Assembly: GCA_017465845.1 (NCBI GenBank)
Contig: JAFTVH010000134.1
Span: forward strand, 1 to 60,894
Reading direction: 5' to 3'
DNA length: 60,894 nt
Origin: Lachnospiraceae bacterium
GTDB taxonomy: Bacteria > Bacillota > Clostridia > Lachnospirales > Lachnospiraceae
The stretch's first letter is position 1, and each line of letters begins with the position of its first letter. Below, one piece after another: positions 1 to 9,190 of the stretch. The notes beneath the pieces were generated by a model, which had not been told where the DNA came from, made no database searches, and saw only the letters and a list, made by a program, of their open reading frames with translations. Position numbers and translations under genes: made by a program.

Positions 1-1
1 C

Positions 2-460
2 GAACACCTGGAAGACTACCCTCATCATCATATCGAACAAGCCTACCTCAGCGTGAATCCGGTAGTTCGTGTCAGAAAAGAAGACGATGAATATTATTTA
101 ACTTATAAAGGTCAGGGAATGATGGCCAGAGAAGAAAGCAATCTCCCCCTAAACCGTGAATCCTACTATCATCTGCGGGAAAAAGCCGATGGCAACATCA
201 TATCCAAAACCAGATATTTGATTCCTCTTCCGCACCCCGGTTTCAAAGAAGGATGGCCCACTCCGCCCGATGATTACACTCTCACTATTGAACTGGATGT
301 ATTCGATCCTCCGTTTGATCCCTTGATCATGGCTGAAGTAGAGTTCGGAAGCAAAGAAGCCGCTGAGGCTTTCCTGCCACCGGAGTGGTTCGACAGAGAA
401 GTTACTTATTGCAAAGAGTACCATAATTCCTACATGGCCTTAAACTCCCATCTACAGTAA
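2..460 (+). CDS. CYTH domain protein, 5' end outside window
   Basis: The reading frame is already open at base 2 and continues past an internal GTG at 53, so the gene is cut by the window edge; roughly the first 10-15 residues are missing. Visible residues include the tyrosine/histidine-rich start EDYPHHHIEQAYL, then NPVVRVRK, EYYLTYKG, KTRYLIPL and the acidic segment LTIELDVFDPP. These are typical of bacterial CYTH (triphosphate tunnel) proteins, whose basic and acidic residues bind polyphosphate and metal. Known members hydrolyse inorganic tripolyphosphate or make cAMP; which applies here cannot be told. It converges with glgP and shares a bidirectional terminator with it. Confidence 0.85.
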   Translation, partial: EHLEDYPHHHIEQAYLSVNPVVRVRKEDDEYYLTYKGQGMMAREESNLPLNRESYYHLREKADGNIISKTRYLIPLPHPGFKEGWPTPPDDYTLTIELDVFDPPFDPLIMAEVEFGSKEAAEAFLPPEWFDREVTYCKEYHNSYMALNSHLQ

Positions 461-493
461 CTTTCATTGGTACTTTATTTAAGAATTGCATAT

Positions 494-559
494 GAAAAAG
501 ACAGCCCAACGGTCGATTGGCATCTTATCAGATTCCATCTTCCATGGGCTGTCTTTTTC
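494..559. terminator. Bidirectional terminator between CYTH gene and glgP
   Basis: Arms 494-508 and 545-559 form a perfect 15-bp stem (GAAAAAGACAGCCCA with its complement) around a 36-nt loop. Each arm ends in an A/T run, so U-tracts follow the stem in both directions, as expected for two convergent genes. Confidence 0.8.
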
Positions 560-592
560 TTAAAATCGAGCATATATTCTGCCGAATCTTTC

Positions 593-2866
593 TTATACGT
601 TCAACTTCCAGATATCCTCATTATACTGTTCAATGGTACGGTCAGAAGAGAAGAAGCCTGCCTTTGCAATATTGGTAAGGCTCATCTTCTTCCAGTTCTC
701 ACGATCCTCGAAATCGGCAAACATCTTATCTTTCACAGTAATATAATCTTCCATATCAAGGAGCGTCATAAACCAGTCCTTGTTCACCAATTCGTTATGC
801 AGTCTGTGCAGATTCTCCGAATGACCGGCAGCCAGTGCCTGTTCCCCAATAATGAAATCCACTGCTTCCTTAATAACAGGACTCTTAGCATAATATTCTG
901 CAGATACATAGTCTCCTTTGGCATAATGATCGATAACAACATCTTTCTTTTGACCAAAGATGTAAATATTATCATCGCCAACCAGTTCATGGATCTCCAC
1001 ATTGGCACCGTCAGAGGTTCCCAGCGTCACTGCACCATTCAACATGAATTTCATGTTACCGGTTCCGCTGGCTTCCTTACTTGCCAGGGATATCTGTTCA
1101 GATATATCACAGGCGGGAATCAGCTTCTCTGCGTAAGTGACATTGTAATTTTCCACCATCAATACTTTCATAAAAGGAGATACATCCGGGTCATTGTTGA
1201 CGATTTCCTGCAATACCAACAGCAGGTGGATGATGTCCTGTGCAATCACATAAGCAGGCGCCGCTTTGGCTCCAAAGATAAATGCAATCGGTCTTGCAGG
1301 CTTCCTGCCGCTCTTAATCTCCAGATATTTGTGGATGATATACAGTGCATTCATCTGTTGACGCTTATACTCATGCATTCTTTTGATCTGAATATCAAAA
1401 ATAGCGTGTGGATCCAGTTCAATACCCTCATGCTCTGCAATATAAGCAACCAGTTCCTTCTTCTTTTTCCATTTAATCGCAGAAATGGCATCCAGAACTG
1501 CCTTATCTTCCCGATAAGCAAGCAGCTTCTCCAGTTCAGCAGCATCTTTCTTAAAACCGTCTCCGATGGTATTGCTCAACAGTTCTGTCAATTCCCTGTT
1601 GCAGGAAAGCAGCCATCTACGGAAAGTGATTCCATTTGTCTTGTTATTAAATTTGTAAGGATAAATCTTATAAAAATGATGAAGTTCTGTCTCTTTCAAA
1701 ATATCAGTGTGGATAGCAGCCACGCCATTGACGGAAAAACCATAATGGATATCGATGTGAGCCATGTGCACTCTCTTTTCCTCATCGATAATCTGCACCT
1801 TAGGATCCGGATACATCTTGCGGATACGTACATCCAGAGCTTTGATGATCGGAATCAGCTGAGGCACAGCAGCCTCAAGGTACTTTAAGGGCCACTTCTC
1901 CAATGCTTCCGAAAGGATGGTGTGGTTCGTATAAGCACAGGTATTGCTTACCACATCGATTGCCTCTGCCATGGAAAATCCTTCCTGCTCTGTCAAAATT
2001 CGGATCAGCTCCGGAATTACCATGGTAGGATGGGTATCGTTAATCTGTATCACTGCATGCTCCGGCAGCTTGTGCAGGTCATAGCCTTTCTGCTTCATCT
2101 CAGCCAGAATCAACTGGGCGGCATTGCTGACCATGAAATACTGCTGATAAATGCGCAGCATATTACCTGCTTCATCGGAATCATCCGGATAAAGAAACAA
2201 TGTCAGATTCTTTTCAATTGCTTCCTTATCAAAAGAAATTCCATCCTTTACCAGCGATTCATCTACTGTTTCCAGATCAAACAGGTGCAGCTTATTTACG
2301 CCGTTCTCGTATCCTACCACATCGATATCGTACATGCGGCTTGTCACTTTCCGTTCACCGAAAGCAACCTCATAAGTCACATCTGTCTTCGTCAGCCAGG
2401 ACTGCTTTTCTATCCAGTCATTCTTCTCGGCTTTCTGTAATTTATCATCAAATACCTGCTTAAAAAGTCCAAAATGATAATTCAGACCGACACCATCTCC
2501 CGGCAGGCCCAGCGTAGCGATGGAATCCAGGAAACAGGCTGCCAGTCTTCCCAGACCGCCATTTCCCAGTGAAGGTTCCGGTTCTGCCTCTTCCACGGCG
2601 CTTAAAGCTTTTCCTTTTGATGCCAGAAGCTTCTGCACCTCGTCATATACACCAAGGTTAAGAAGGTTGTTGCTCAAAAGCTTACCAATCAGGAATTCTG
2701 CAGAAATGTAATACACTTTCTTTTCTCCTGTAATCGCTTTCTTATCGGCCATCATTTCCTTACAGACATTCAGCAGTACATAATACAATTCCTTGTCGCT
2801 GCAATCTTCAATCTGTTTTTGATAAAGCTGATTAGCCCAACCAGTGATTTTTGCTTCTACGTTCAT
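593..2866 (-). CDS. glgP: Glycogen/maltodextrin phosphorylase
   Basis: The enzyme is a cytoplasmic alpha-glucan phosphorylase of family GT35, releasing glucose-1-phosphate from glycogen or maltodextrin. At 757 aa it is slightly shorter than the usual 800-840. Family landmarks are [17 protein letters not shown] near residue 100 and the PLP-lysine motif [14 protein letters not shown] near residue 605. The ATG at 2866 is preceded by GGAGGA at a suitable distance. It is monocistronic and ends at the shared terminator. A LacI-family regulator lies just upstream on the same strand, but a regulatory link is only inference. A long open frame on the opposite strand is a shadow of this gene. Confidence 0.96.
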   Translation of the reverse strand: MNVEAKITGWANQLYQKQIEDCSDKELYYVLLNVCKEMMADKKAITGEKKVYYISAEFLIGKLLSNNLLNLGVYDEVQKLLASKGKALSAVEEAEPEPSLGNGGLGRLAACFLDSIATLGLPGDGVGLNYHFGLFKQVFDDKLQKAEKNDWIEKQSWLTKTDVTYEVAFGERKVTSRMYDIDVVGYENGVNKLHLFDLETVDESLVKDGISFDKEAIEKNLTLFLYPDDSDEAGNMLRIYQQYFMVSNAAQLILAEMKQKGYDLHKLPEHAVIQINDTHPTMVIPELIRILTEQEGFSMAEAIDVVSNTCAYTNHTILSEALEKWPLKYLEAAVPQLIPIIKALDVRIRKMYPDPKVQIIDEEKRVHMAHIDIHYGFSVNGVAAIHTDILKETELHHFYKIYPYKFNNKTNGITFRRWLLSCNRELTELLSNTIGDGFKKDAAELEKLLAYREDKAVLDAISAIKWKKKKELVAYIAEHEGIELDPHAIFDIQIKRMHEYKRQQMNALYIIHKYLEIKSGRKPARPIAFIFGAKAAPAYVIAQDIIHLLLVLQEIVNNDPDVSPFMKVLMVENYNVTYAEKLIPACDISEQISLASKEASGTGNMKFMLNGAVTLGTSDGANVEIHELVGDDNIYIFGQKKDVVIDHYAKGDYVSAEYYAKSPVIKEAVDFIIGEQALAAGHSENLHRLHNELVNKDWFMTLLDMEDYITVKDKMFADFEDRENWKKMSLTNIAKAGFFSSDRTIEQYNEDIWKLNV

Positions 2867-2983
2867 GTCTTCCTCCAGTTCCGACCTTTTCGATCTTTAA
2901 AATTTTTTCTCTCCTCAAATTTCCTGTTAATTTATACCGTTACCGTTCACACCGCGCCATTCGCAAAGACGCGCCTGCGGCGC

Positions 2984-3005
2984 TTTTCGTGCCAGTGGCT
3001 GACGT
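2984..3005 (+). repeat. Short dispersed repeat, copy A
   Basis: The 22-base stretch containing GTGCCAGTGGCTGAC recurs at 28879-28900 with two differences. Here it follows the GC-rich mini-stem GCGCC-TGC-GGCGC (about 2971-2983) in the glgP/lacI-family intergenic region. The second copy is the right arm of a longer hairpin, so this one looks like a degenerate member of the same hairpin family. Confidence 0.55.
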
Positions 3006-3080
3006 GTGCACTGTAACTTTATATCAATGCCCCGGAAACAACACTTTATACTTCCGTGCAAATGATATCTCTCTCAGTTT

Positions 3081-4070
3081 TTAGCAAATAATATCTTCAT
3101 ATTTCAATCTGACTAGAGTATGCGGCATAAGAACTTCCCGTCCTTCTCCGCCACGTATCAAATACTGTAATTCTTCCACAGCCTTGGCAGCAATCGCATA
3201 AAAGTCCTGCCTGACAGTATTCATCTGCTTTCCGGCATATCCCATCAGCGTAATGCCGTCAAATCCGCAGACCGGGCGGAAAATGTCCATTTCTGTCAAC
3301 GCCCTCATAGCACCGATTGCCATCAAATCTGATGCACAAACGATAACATCCCTGTCACGGCCATATTCAAATGTCAGTTTCCTTGACTGAAGCTCACTGA
3401 AATTACCGCATTTGACCATAAGCTGCAGATTCAGTTCTTTGGCCAGCTCCTCCATTCCCTGTGCCCGCAGTTCTGCCACATATCCGTTCTTCTTTCCTGA
3501 CAAGTAAAGAATCCTATGTCCATTATTATCCAGAATCGTCTTACGTGCCACTTCCATTTGGGCCTGTTTTTGATCTACCCATACACAGGAGGTGCTCTCA
3601 TTTATTAGAGGCGCATCTACCATGACCGTCTTGAAAATCTGGTTTTCTATAAGGGCATTCAATGCTCTGCACTCTCTATTGATTCCGCAGATGATCAGTC
3701 CGGTAATATTCTGGGACTTCAGATATACCGTTAACTCTTCCAGGCTCATTTCTTCAATCATGGAAAAGAAAATAGTGATGATATCCAGCTTTCTTTCTTT
3801 TGCCTCGTGGACAGCGCCTGCAATATACTGCATACTGATTTCATCAATGGCCTGTGTTCTGTTATTGAGATGGATTAATAGCGCTGCCCTTCCCGCCTGC
3901 TTAGAGGACAATGCAGCTGCTACCGTGTTGGGTACAAACTGCAGCTGTTCTACAGCTGTGGCTACTTTTATTCTGGTCTCTTCACTAATGTTTGGATAAT
4001 GGTTCAGTACCTTGGATACTGTGGAAACTGCTACACCTGCATGCTTTGCTACATCTTTAATTGATACCAT
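3081..4070 (-). CDS. LacI-family transcriptional regulator
   Basis: The protein is 329 aa, the usual LacI/GalR length. It starts with the classic headpiece VSIKDVAKHAGVAVSTVSKVLN (helix-turn-helix and hinge helix), followed by a periplasmic-binding-protein-like effector domain. The effector is probably a sugar, but no residue identifies which. The gene lies between glgP and an ABC exporter, all on the minus strand, with its own promoter. Two palindromic operator-like sites immediately follow the -10 box, so autoregulation is likely. The short intergenic distance to glgP (214 bp, no obvious glgP terminator in between) leaves co-regulation of glgP possible. Confidence 0.93.
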   Translation of the reverse strand: MVSIKDVAKHAGVAVSTVSKVLNHYPNISEETRIKVATAVEQLQFVPNTVAAALSSKQAGRAALLIHLNNRTQAIDEISMQYIAGAVHEAKERKLDIITIFFSMIEEMSLEELTVYLKSQNITGLIICGINRECRALNALIENQIFKTVMVDAPLINESTSCVWVDQKQAQMEVARKTILDNNGHRILYLSGKKNGYVAELRAQGMEELAKELNLQLMVKCGNFSELQSRKLTFEYGRDRDVIVCASDLMAIGAMRALTEMDIFRPVCGFDGITLMGYAGKQMNTVRQDFYAIAAKAVEELQYLIRGGEGREVLMPHTLVRLKYEDIIC

Positions 4071-4149
4071 CTCTTTTCCCCTCCTGAGATTCCCCTATGT
4101 TTATAAATTGTTTTATATAAATCAGGACCACCCATAAGCCCATAAAGAA

Positions 4150-4214
4150 ATTAGGAAAACGTTTTCTTCGGAAATCGTTTTCCTAATGATATACTAAGTT
4201 TCTATTTTTGTCAA
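4150..4214 (-). promoter_or_regulatory. Promoter and LacI-type operators of the regulator gene
   Basis: On the minus strand TTGACA (4209-4214) and TATCAT (4186-4191) are separated by exactly 17 bp. Downstream lie the perfect palindrome GAAAACGTTTTC (4155-4166) and a one-mismatch palindrome GGAAATCGTTTTCC (4170-4183). The outer halves also pair as a perfect 12-bp inverted repeat (4150-4161 with 4176-4187). The central CG and flanking A/T match the style of LacI-family operators. Confidence 0.8.
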
Positions 4215-4259
4215 CTTTTTTCTTCTGAGAATTAATTTCGCTGTTACGTAGATGCACAC

Positions 4260-4324
4260 AAAATGCGCTAAAAGCGCATTTTGGCGCACGCAAGTCTTGC
4301 AAAATCGCACTGAAGTGCGATTTT
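4260..4324 (-). terminator. Two tandem perfect hairpins after ABC exporter genes
   Basis: Hairpin 1 is 4260-4282 (10-bp stem, loop AAA) and hairpin 2 is 4301-4324 (11-bp stem, loop GA). Both are closed by AAAA/TTTT, so each has a short U-run after its stem on the minus strand. They lie downstream of the ABC operon that ends at 4394 and upstream of the LacI-family promoter, which fits a double terminator. Confidence 0.55.
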
Positions 4325-4393
4325 GACTGCGCGGTGCCGGCTGTCTGAATTGTTATACTCTTCGGCCCAGTTCAGCCGGAAAATCATTACATC

Positions 4394-6295
4394 TTACTCC
4401 GCCACCACAGCCCCCGTATACAGCTGATAATATTTCCCTTTCTGCTCAATCAGGTCATCATGGGTACCTCTCTCAATGATCCTTCCCTGTTCTAGAACCA
4501 TGATGCAATCACTGTTGCGTACCGTAGAAAGTCGGTGTGCAATGACAAACGTAGTACGGCCTTTCATCAGCTTATCCATACCATCCTGAACAATTCTTTC
4601 CGTACGGGTATCGATAGAGGAAGTTGCCTCGTCCAGAATCAATACCGGCGGGTCTGCAACCGCAGCTCTTGCAATGGCAAGCAGCTGGCGCTGTCCCTGG
4701 CTTAAATTACTGCCGTCCCCGGTCAGCACCGTCTGATATCCCTGGGGCAGACGATTGATAAAGCTGTCTGCATTGGCAAGCTTTGCAGCTGCGTAGACTT
4801 CTTCATCCGTTGCATCCAGCTTACCATAACGGATATTCTCCATAACAGTTCCGGTAAACAGATGCGTATCCTGCAATACAATGCCCAGCGATCTTCTCAG
4901 ATCAGCCTTTTTGATCTTATTGATGTTGATACCGTCATAACGAATTTTACCATCCTGGATATCATAGAAACGATTGATCAGGTTGGTAATGGTAGTTTTT
5001 CCGGCACCGGTAGAACCTACAAAAGCAATCTTCTGTCCCGGAGTTGCATATAATTTTACATCATGCAGCACGATTTTCTCGGGAATATATCCAAAGTCCA
5101 CACCATCAAATACAACATCTCCGGTCAGCTCCTGATAAGTAACATTCCCCTCTGCTTTATGAGGATGCTTCCATGCCCAGGTACCTGTTCTGTAAGGTAC
5201 CTCCACCAGTTTATCGCCCTCTTTTTTGGCACAGACAAGCGTTACATATCCCTCATCCACCTCAGGCTTTTCATCAAGCAGCTTAAAGATTCGCTCTGCA
5301 CCTGCCAGAGCCATGATGATACTGTTAAACTGCATGGATATCTGGTTGATAGGCATATTAAAGCTCTTGTTAAAAGTCAGGAAGCTTGCCAGCTTACCGA
5401 CTGTCAGCCCGGTCCAGCCGTTCAGGGCAAGGATACCGCCCACCATTGCGCAAAGCACGTAGCTCATATTACCCAGCTGAGCATTGATAGGTCCCATGAC
5501 ATTGGCATAACGGTTAGCTCTGTTGGCATTTTCAAAGAGCTCATTATTTCTCTTTTTAAACTCTTCAATGGCTGCTTCCTCGTGGCAAAATACTTTTACC
5601 ACTTTCTGTCCGTTCATCATTTCTTCGATGTAACCGTTAACATTACCCAGTGCTCTCTGCTGCCCTACAAAATTGCTTCCGGAGAGTCCTGCCACCTTCT
5701 TGGTTGCAACCAGCATGACAGCTACCATGACCAACGTCACTACTGTAAGGGGAACGCTCAGCATGATCATACTGATCAGCACACTGACTATGGTGATCGC
5801 ACTGTTGATCAGCTGCGGAATAGACTGGCTGATCATCTGTCTTAAGGTATCGGTATCATTGGTGTAGATGGACATGATGTCTCCATGGGGATGTCTGTCA
5901 AAATAACTGATCGGAAGGCTCTCCATATGCACGAACAGGGCATCTCTGAAGTTGCGCAGCATCCCCTGTGTAATTACAACCATGATCCTTGACTGTGTAT
6001 AAGCAGCTGCCACACCGACTGCATAAAAGCATGCTACTCTAGCAATTGCACGCAGTAAACCTGAAAAATCGGGATTCTGCTGTCCTATCAACGGAGTGAT
6101 ATAATCATCGATCAGGGTCTGCATGAACAAAGTACCCTGAACGCTGGCAAGTACGGAGACCACGATACAGATAAGTACTATGATTGCCTGTAATGTATAA
6201 TCTTTTAAAACAAATTTCATAAGTCTTATGAAAAGGCCTCCCGGATTTTCCAGCTTGGGTTTCGGTCCTTTCATAGGTGGTTGACCTGGTGCCAT
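4394..6295 (-). CDS. ABC exporter subunit B (TMD-NBD half transporter)
   Basis: The protein is a 633-aa half-size exporter: an N-terminal six-helix membrane domain (roughly residues 30-320) and a C-terminal nucleotide-binding domain. Walker A is GSTGAGKTT, the signature is LSQGQ, and Walker B is VLILDEATSSID with the catalytic Glu present. A linker with an unusual insert precedes the NBD (KLVEVPYRTGTWAWKHPHK). The ATG at 6295 is chosen because AAAGGAGAG precedes it and it follows the stop of the upstream subunit by one base; longer readings overlap that gene. With its partner it should form a heterodimeric multidrug-type exporter of the YfiBC/BmrCD/LmrCD class. The substrate is unknown. Confidence 0.93.
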   Translation of the reverse strand: MAPGQPPMKGPKPKLENPGGLFIRLMKFVLKDYTLQAIIVLICIVVSVLASVQGTLFMQTLIDDYITPLIGQQNPDFSGLLRAIARVACFYAVGVAAAYTQSRIMVVITQGMLRNFRDALFVHMESLPISYFDRHPHGDIMSIYTNDTDTLRQMISQSIPQLINSAITIVSVLISMIMLSVPLTVVTLVMVAVMLVATKKVAGLSGSNFVGQQRALGNVNGYIEEMMNGQKVVKVFCHEEAAIEEFKKRNNELFENANRANRYANVMGPINAQLGNMSYVLCAMVGGILALNGWTGLTVGKLASFLTFNKSFNMPINQISMQFNSIIMALAGAERIFKLLDEKPEVDEGYVTLVCAKKEGDKLVEVPYRTGTWAWKHPHKAEGNVTYQELTGDVVFDGVDFGYIPEKIVLHDVKLYATPGQKIAFVGSTGAGKTTITNLINRFYDIQDGKIRYDGININKIKKADLRRSLGIVLQDTHLFTGTVMENIRYGKLDATDEEVYAAAKLANADSFINRLPQGYQTVLTGDGSNLSQGQRQLLAIARAAVADPPVLILDEATSSIDTRTERIVQDGMDKLMKGRTTFVIAHRLSTVRNSDCIMVLEQGRIIERGTHDDLIEQKGKYYQLYTGAVVAE

Positions 6296-6296
6296 T

Positions 6297-8045
6297 TTAC
6301 ATCTCTCCTTTCTCATCAAAATCTCCGCCGCCGGCAGTCTGCTGCTCGTATATGTCTTTATAGATTTCGTTTTCAGCAAGCAATTTTTCCGGCGTATCAA
6401 ATGCATTCACCTTACCGTCTTCCATGACGATAACTCTGTCTGCGTGCTCAATACTGGAGATACGCTGGGCAATGATAATCTTGGTAGTACCGGGGATTTC
6501 CTCGGCAAATGCTTTACGAATCTTAGCATCTGTAGCGGTATCCACCGCACTGGTACTGTCATCCAGGATGAGGATCTTGGGCTTTTTCAAGAGTGCCCTT
6601 GCAATACAAAGTCTCTGCTTCTGTCCGCCGGACACGTTAGCACCACCCTGCTCAATGTAAGTATGATAGCCCTCCGGCATTTTCTCGATAAATTCATCTG
6701 CACAGGCCAGCCTGCATGCCCGAATACATTCTTCCTCGCTGGCATTCTCATCTCCCCATCTTAAGTTCTCAAGAATGGTTCCGGAGAACAATACATTTTT
6801 CTGCAATACAACGGAAACTTCATTACGAAGCGTCTCGATATCATAATCTCTGACATCTCTGCCGCCTACTGTCACACTGCCTTCTGACACATCATAAAGC
6901 CGGCTGATCAGATTGACAAGACTGGTCTTGGCACTTCCGGTTCCGCCCAGGATGCCGATGGTTTCCCCTGACTTAATTTCCAGATTAATATCAGAAAGAA
7001 CCGGCTCCTTACTTTCTTTATTATAACGGAAAGAAACATGGTCGAAACGGATGCTTCCGTCTTCTACCCGGCACAGCGGACTCTCTGGGTTAGCAAGATC
7101 GCTCTTTTCATTGAGTACCTCGCAGATACGCTCTGCGCTGGCCATACTCATAGTTACCATTACGAAAATCATGGACAGCATCATCAGACTCATCAAAATA
7201 TTCATACAATAAGTCAGGAGACTCATCAAATCGCCCGTGGACATATCACTCACCACGATCATCTTGGCGCCGATATAGCTGATCAACAGAATGCAGCTGT
7301 AAACGGTAAGCTGCATCAGCGGACTATTCAGCGCCAGAACATTCTCAGCCTTGGTAAAAAGCTTTCTCAGCATATCACTGGCTGATTTAAACTTCTCAAC
7401 TTCATACTCTTCTCTTACGTAAGCCTTCACCACACGGATTGCAGATACATTTTCCTGTACACTTGCATTCAGCGCATCGTATTTCTTAAAGATACTGTTA
7501 AATGTCTTCATTGTCCTGGAAGAAATCAGGAAGAGGCAGACTCCCAGCACCAGAACGGCTACAAGGTAGATACTTGCCACCTTAGGACTAATGAAAAAGG
7601 CCATGCACATAGCGCAAATCAAGGTAAACGGTGCCCTGACACACATTCTCAGAATCATCTGATATGCATTCTGCAGATTGGTCACATCTGTGGTCAGACG
7701 CGTTACCAGACCTGCGGTACTGAACTTATCAATGTTGGAAAAAGAGAAGTTCTGAATATTGATAAACATTGCCTCTCTTAAATTTCTGGCAAAACCGGTG
7801 GAAGCCTTTGCGCCGAAATATCCTCCCGCAAAGCCTGCCGATAAGGATACGATGGCTGCCAGCACCATACATCCTCCCATTATGTAGATATGGGACATAT
7901 TTCCTGCTTCAATACCATCGTCAACAATCGATGCCATCATCAGCGGGATGATCATCTCCATGATTACTTCCAGCATCATACAACATGGGGTAATAATGCT
8001 GGGAAACTTAAATTCTTTAATCTGCGCTCCAAGCGTCTTAAGCAT
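6297..8045 (-). CDS. ABC exporter subunit A with degenerate ATP site
   Basis: This 582-aa TMD-NBD half transporter is translated just before its partner. Walker A reads GGTGSAKTS, with Ala where Gly usually precedes the Lys. Walker B reads ILILDDSTSAVD, with Asp replacing the catalytic Glu, while the partner has consensus residues. This asymmetry is the known hallmark of heterodimeric exporters with one non-catalytic site. The ATG at 8045 is preferred over a TTG at 8051 because GGGAG sits 8 nt upstream of it. The start lies 2 bp after the stop of a MarR remnant, an arrangement typical of MarR-controlled drug exporters. Confidence 0.93.
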   Translation of the reverse strand: MLKTLGAQIKEFKFPSIITPCCMMLEVIMEMIIPLMMASIVDDGIEAGNMSHIYIMGGCMVLAAIVSLSAGFAGGYFGAKASTGFARNLREAMFINIQNFSFSNIDKFSTAGLVTRLTTDVTNLQNAYQMILRMCVRAPFTLICAMCMAFFISPKVASIYLVAVLVLGVCLFLISSRTMKTFNSIFKKYDALNASVQENVSAIRVVKAYVREEYEVEKFKSASDMLRKLFTKAENVLALNSPLMQLTVYSCILLISYIGAKMIVVSDMSTGDLMSLLTYCMNILMSLMMLSMIFVMVTMSMASAERICEVLNEKSDLANPESPLCRVEDGSIRFDHVSFRYNKESKEPVLSDINLEIKSGETIGILGGTGSAKTSLVNLISRLYDVSEGSVTVGGRDVRDYDIETLRNEVSVVLQKNVLFSGTILENLRWGDENASEEECIRACRLACADEFIEKMPEGYHTYIEQGGANVSGGQKQRLCIARALLKKPKILILDDSTSAVDTATDAKIRKAFAEEIPGTTKIIIAQRISSIEHADRVIVMEDGKVNAFDTPEKLLAENEIYKDIYEQQTAGGGDFDEKGEM

Positions 8046-8047
8046 AA

Positions 8048-8335
8048 TCAATTCTCCCTTCTGCTATTTTGCAATTCTTCTTCCGGATTACGGTGAATGC
8101 GGCGCAAAGTCTCCATAAAAGCGTTCTCCGTCAGATTCAGCTTCTTCAAGCGGGCATCCTGTGAAACGGCGGTCCTTACGATCAGGCCTTTACGCTCCAT
8201 CACCTGCAGCGTATTAGATATTATACACTCGAACTCTGTTTTGTCAATACGGCTTCCTGTGTATTTTCTGTGAAAAAAGTAACGCTGAAAAAAGTAACAG
8301 CAGCGTTTGCGGCCGCTGCTGTTTCGATAATGCAT
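8048..8335 (-). pseudogene. Decayed MarR-family regulator, C-terminal remnant
   Basis: The last two thirds read NTLQVMERKGLIVR then SQDARLKKLNLTENA and EEEL, which is the recognition-helix end and wing of a MarR protein. The N-terminal dimerisation helices and first HTH helix are absent. The residues in front (MHYRNSSGRKRCCYFF) look unrelated and basic, and only about 95 codons are open where about 145 are expected. The D-lyxose isomerase gene ends just upstream at 8363, so the 5' part was probably deleted. The fragment still abuts the exporter operon it presumably once controlled. Confidence 0.75.
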
Positions 8336-8362
8336 TTATTCTCTTTTTATTTCCATGACATC

Positions 8363-9049
8363 CTACTTTGCAGCCGGATACTCATTGCATAACAGGCGAT
8401 AAGGAGCTTCGTCCTCTTCAATCTCCGGGAATCTTCCCACAGGAGGATTGAATCTGTTGTCCGTATTGTCATCGTTACACTGGCTTACTTCGCCAAGCAA
8501 TACAGGACCGGTTCCCTCTTCTACAGAAAAATCATGATACAAGAACTGCTGTACATGAATACTCTCACCGGGAGTCAGACGGATCCGGGTTCCTGCCGGT
8601 ACTGTATAAGTACGGCCATCAGTATGTACAGTTACAGGAGATTCATAATCAATCTCTTCATCCGGCAGAGAATTATATACTTTAATCAGCACATTTCCGC
8701 CGCCGCGGTTGATGATATCTTCTGTCTTATACCAATGGAAGTGATTAGGAGCATACTGGCCCTCTTTCAGATAAAGCAGCTTCTCGGCATATACCTTGGG
8801 ATATTTATCTGCCATAGCACGGTTGCCGTTACGAATGGTGATCAGTGAGAAACCGACTTTATCAAAATTCCCCATACCGTAATCGGTGATATCCCAGCCC
8901 AGCATACAATCACGCACTTCATCGTACTCATGACCGATTTCCTGCCACTGCTCGGGGGTAAAGTGGCAGAAAGGAGGCAGATAGCAATGATATTTTTCAC
9001 ACATAGCCTCCAGTTCTTTCAATGCTTTGTTAATTTCTGAACGTTTCAT
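8363..9049 (-). CDS. D-lyxose ketol-isomerase
   Basis: This 228-aa cupin matches the D-lyxose isomerase family (EC 5.3.1.15, B. subtilis YdaE type), which interconverts D-lyxose and D-xylulose. The metal site is visible as NHFHWYKTEDI near residue 103 (two His plus Glu), with a later His in LYHDF near residue 171. GQYAPNHFHW and INRGGGNVLIKVYN are family landmarks. The ATG at 9049 has GGAAGG 7 nt upstream. It is transcribed divergently from an AraC regulator, which is the likely controller. A perfect ACGTC-TTT-GACGT palindrome (9097-9109) lies in the intergenic region and could be an operator. Confidence 0.9.
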   Translation of the reverse strand: MKRSEINKALKELEAMCEKYHCYLPPFCHFTPEQWQEIGHEYDEVRDCMLGWDITDYGMGNFDKVGFSLITIRNGNRAMADKYPKVYAEKLLYLKEGQYAPNHFHWYKTEDIINRGGGNVLIKVYNSLPDEEIDYESPVTVHTDGRTYTVPAGTRIRLTPGESIHVQQFLYHDFSVEEGTGPVLLGEVSQCNDDNTDNRFNPPVGRFPEIEEDEAPYRLLCNEYPAAK

Positions 9050-9142
9050 ACGTTTTCCTTCCTTTCAATATCGTTGGATTTTGCACAGCATATCTTACGT
9101 CTTTGACGTTATTATAAATCCCAGACGCTGCACATACCACTC

Positions 9143-9171
9143 TTGACATGATATTTTTAGTGTGTTATTGT
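9143..9171 (+). promoter_or_regulatory. Candidate promoter of AraC gene
   Basis: TTGACA (9143-9148) is followed after 17 bp by TATTGT (9166-9171). The predicted start site would fall at about 9178, next to the AGGAGG ribosome site (9178-9183), leaving a very short leader, so the call is tentative. Confidence 0.45.
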
Positions 9172-9190
9172 GACATCAGGAGGAAACGCT

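Noticed and set aside
467-1888. A 473-codon open frame on the plus strand opposite glgP
   Set aside because: It lies wholly within glgP antisense, has no ribosome site or recognisable domain, and is explained by codon bias of glgP.
5063-5845. 260-codon plus-strand open frame inside the ABC exporter gene
   Set aside because: It is an antisense shadow of the exporter with no ribosome site or known domain.
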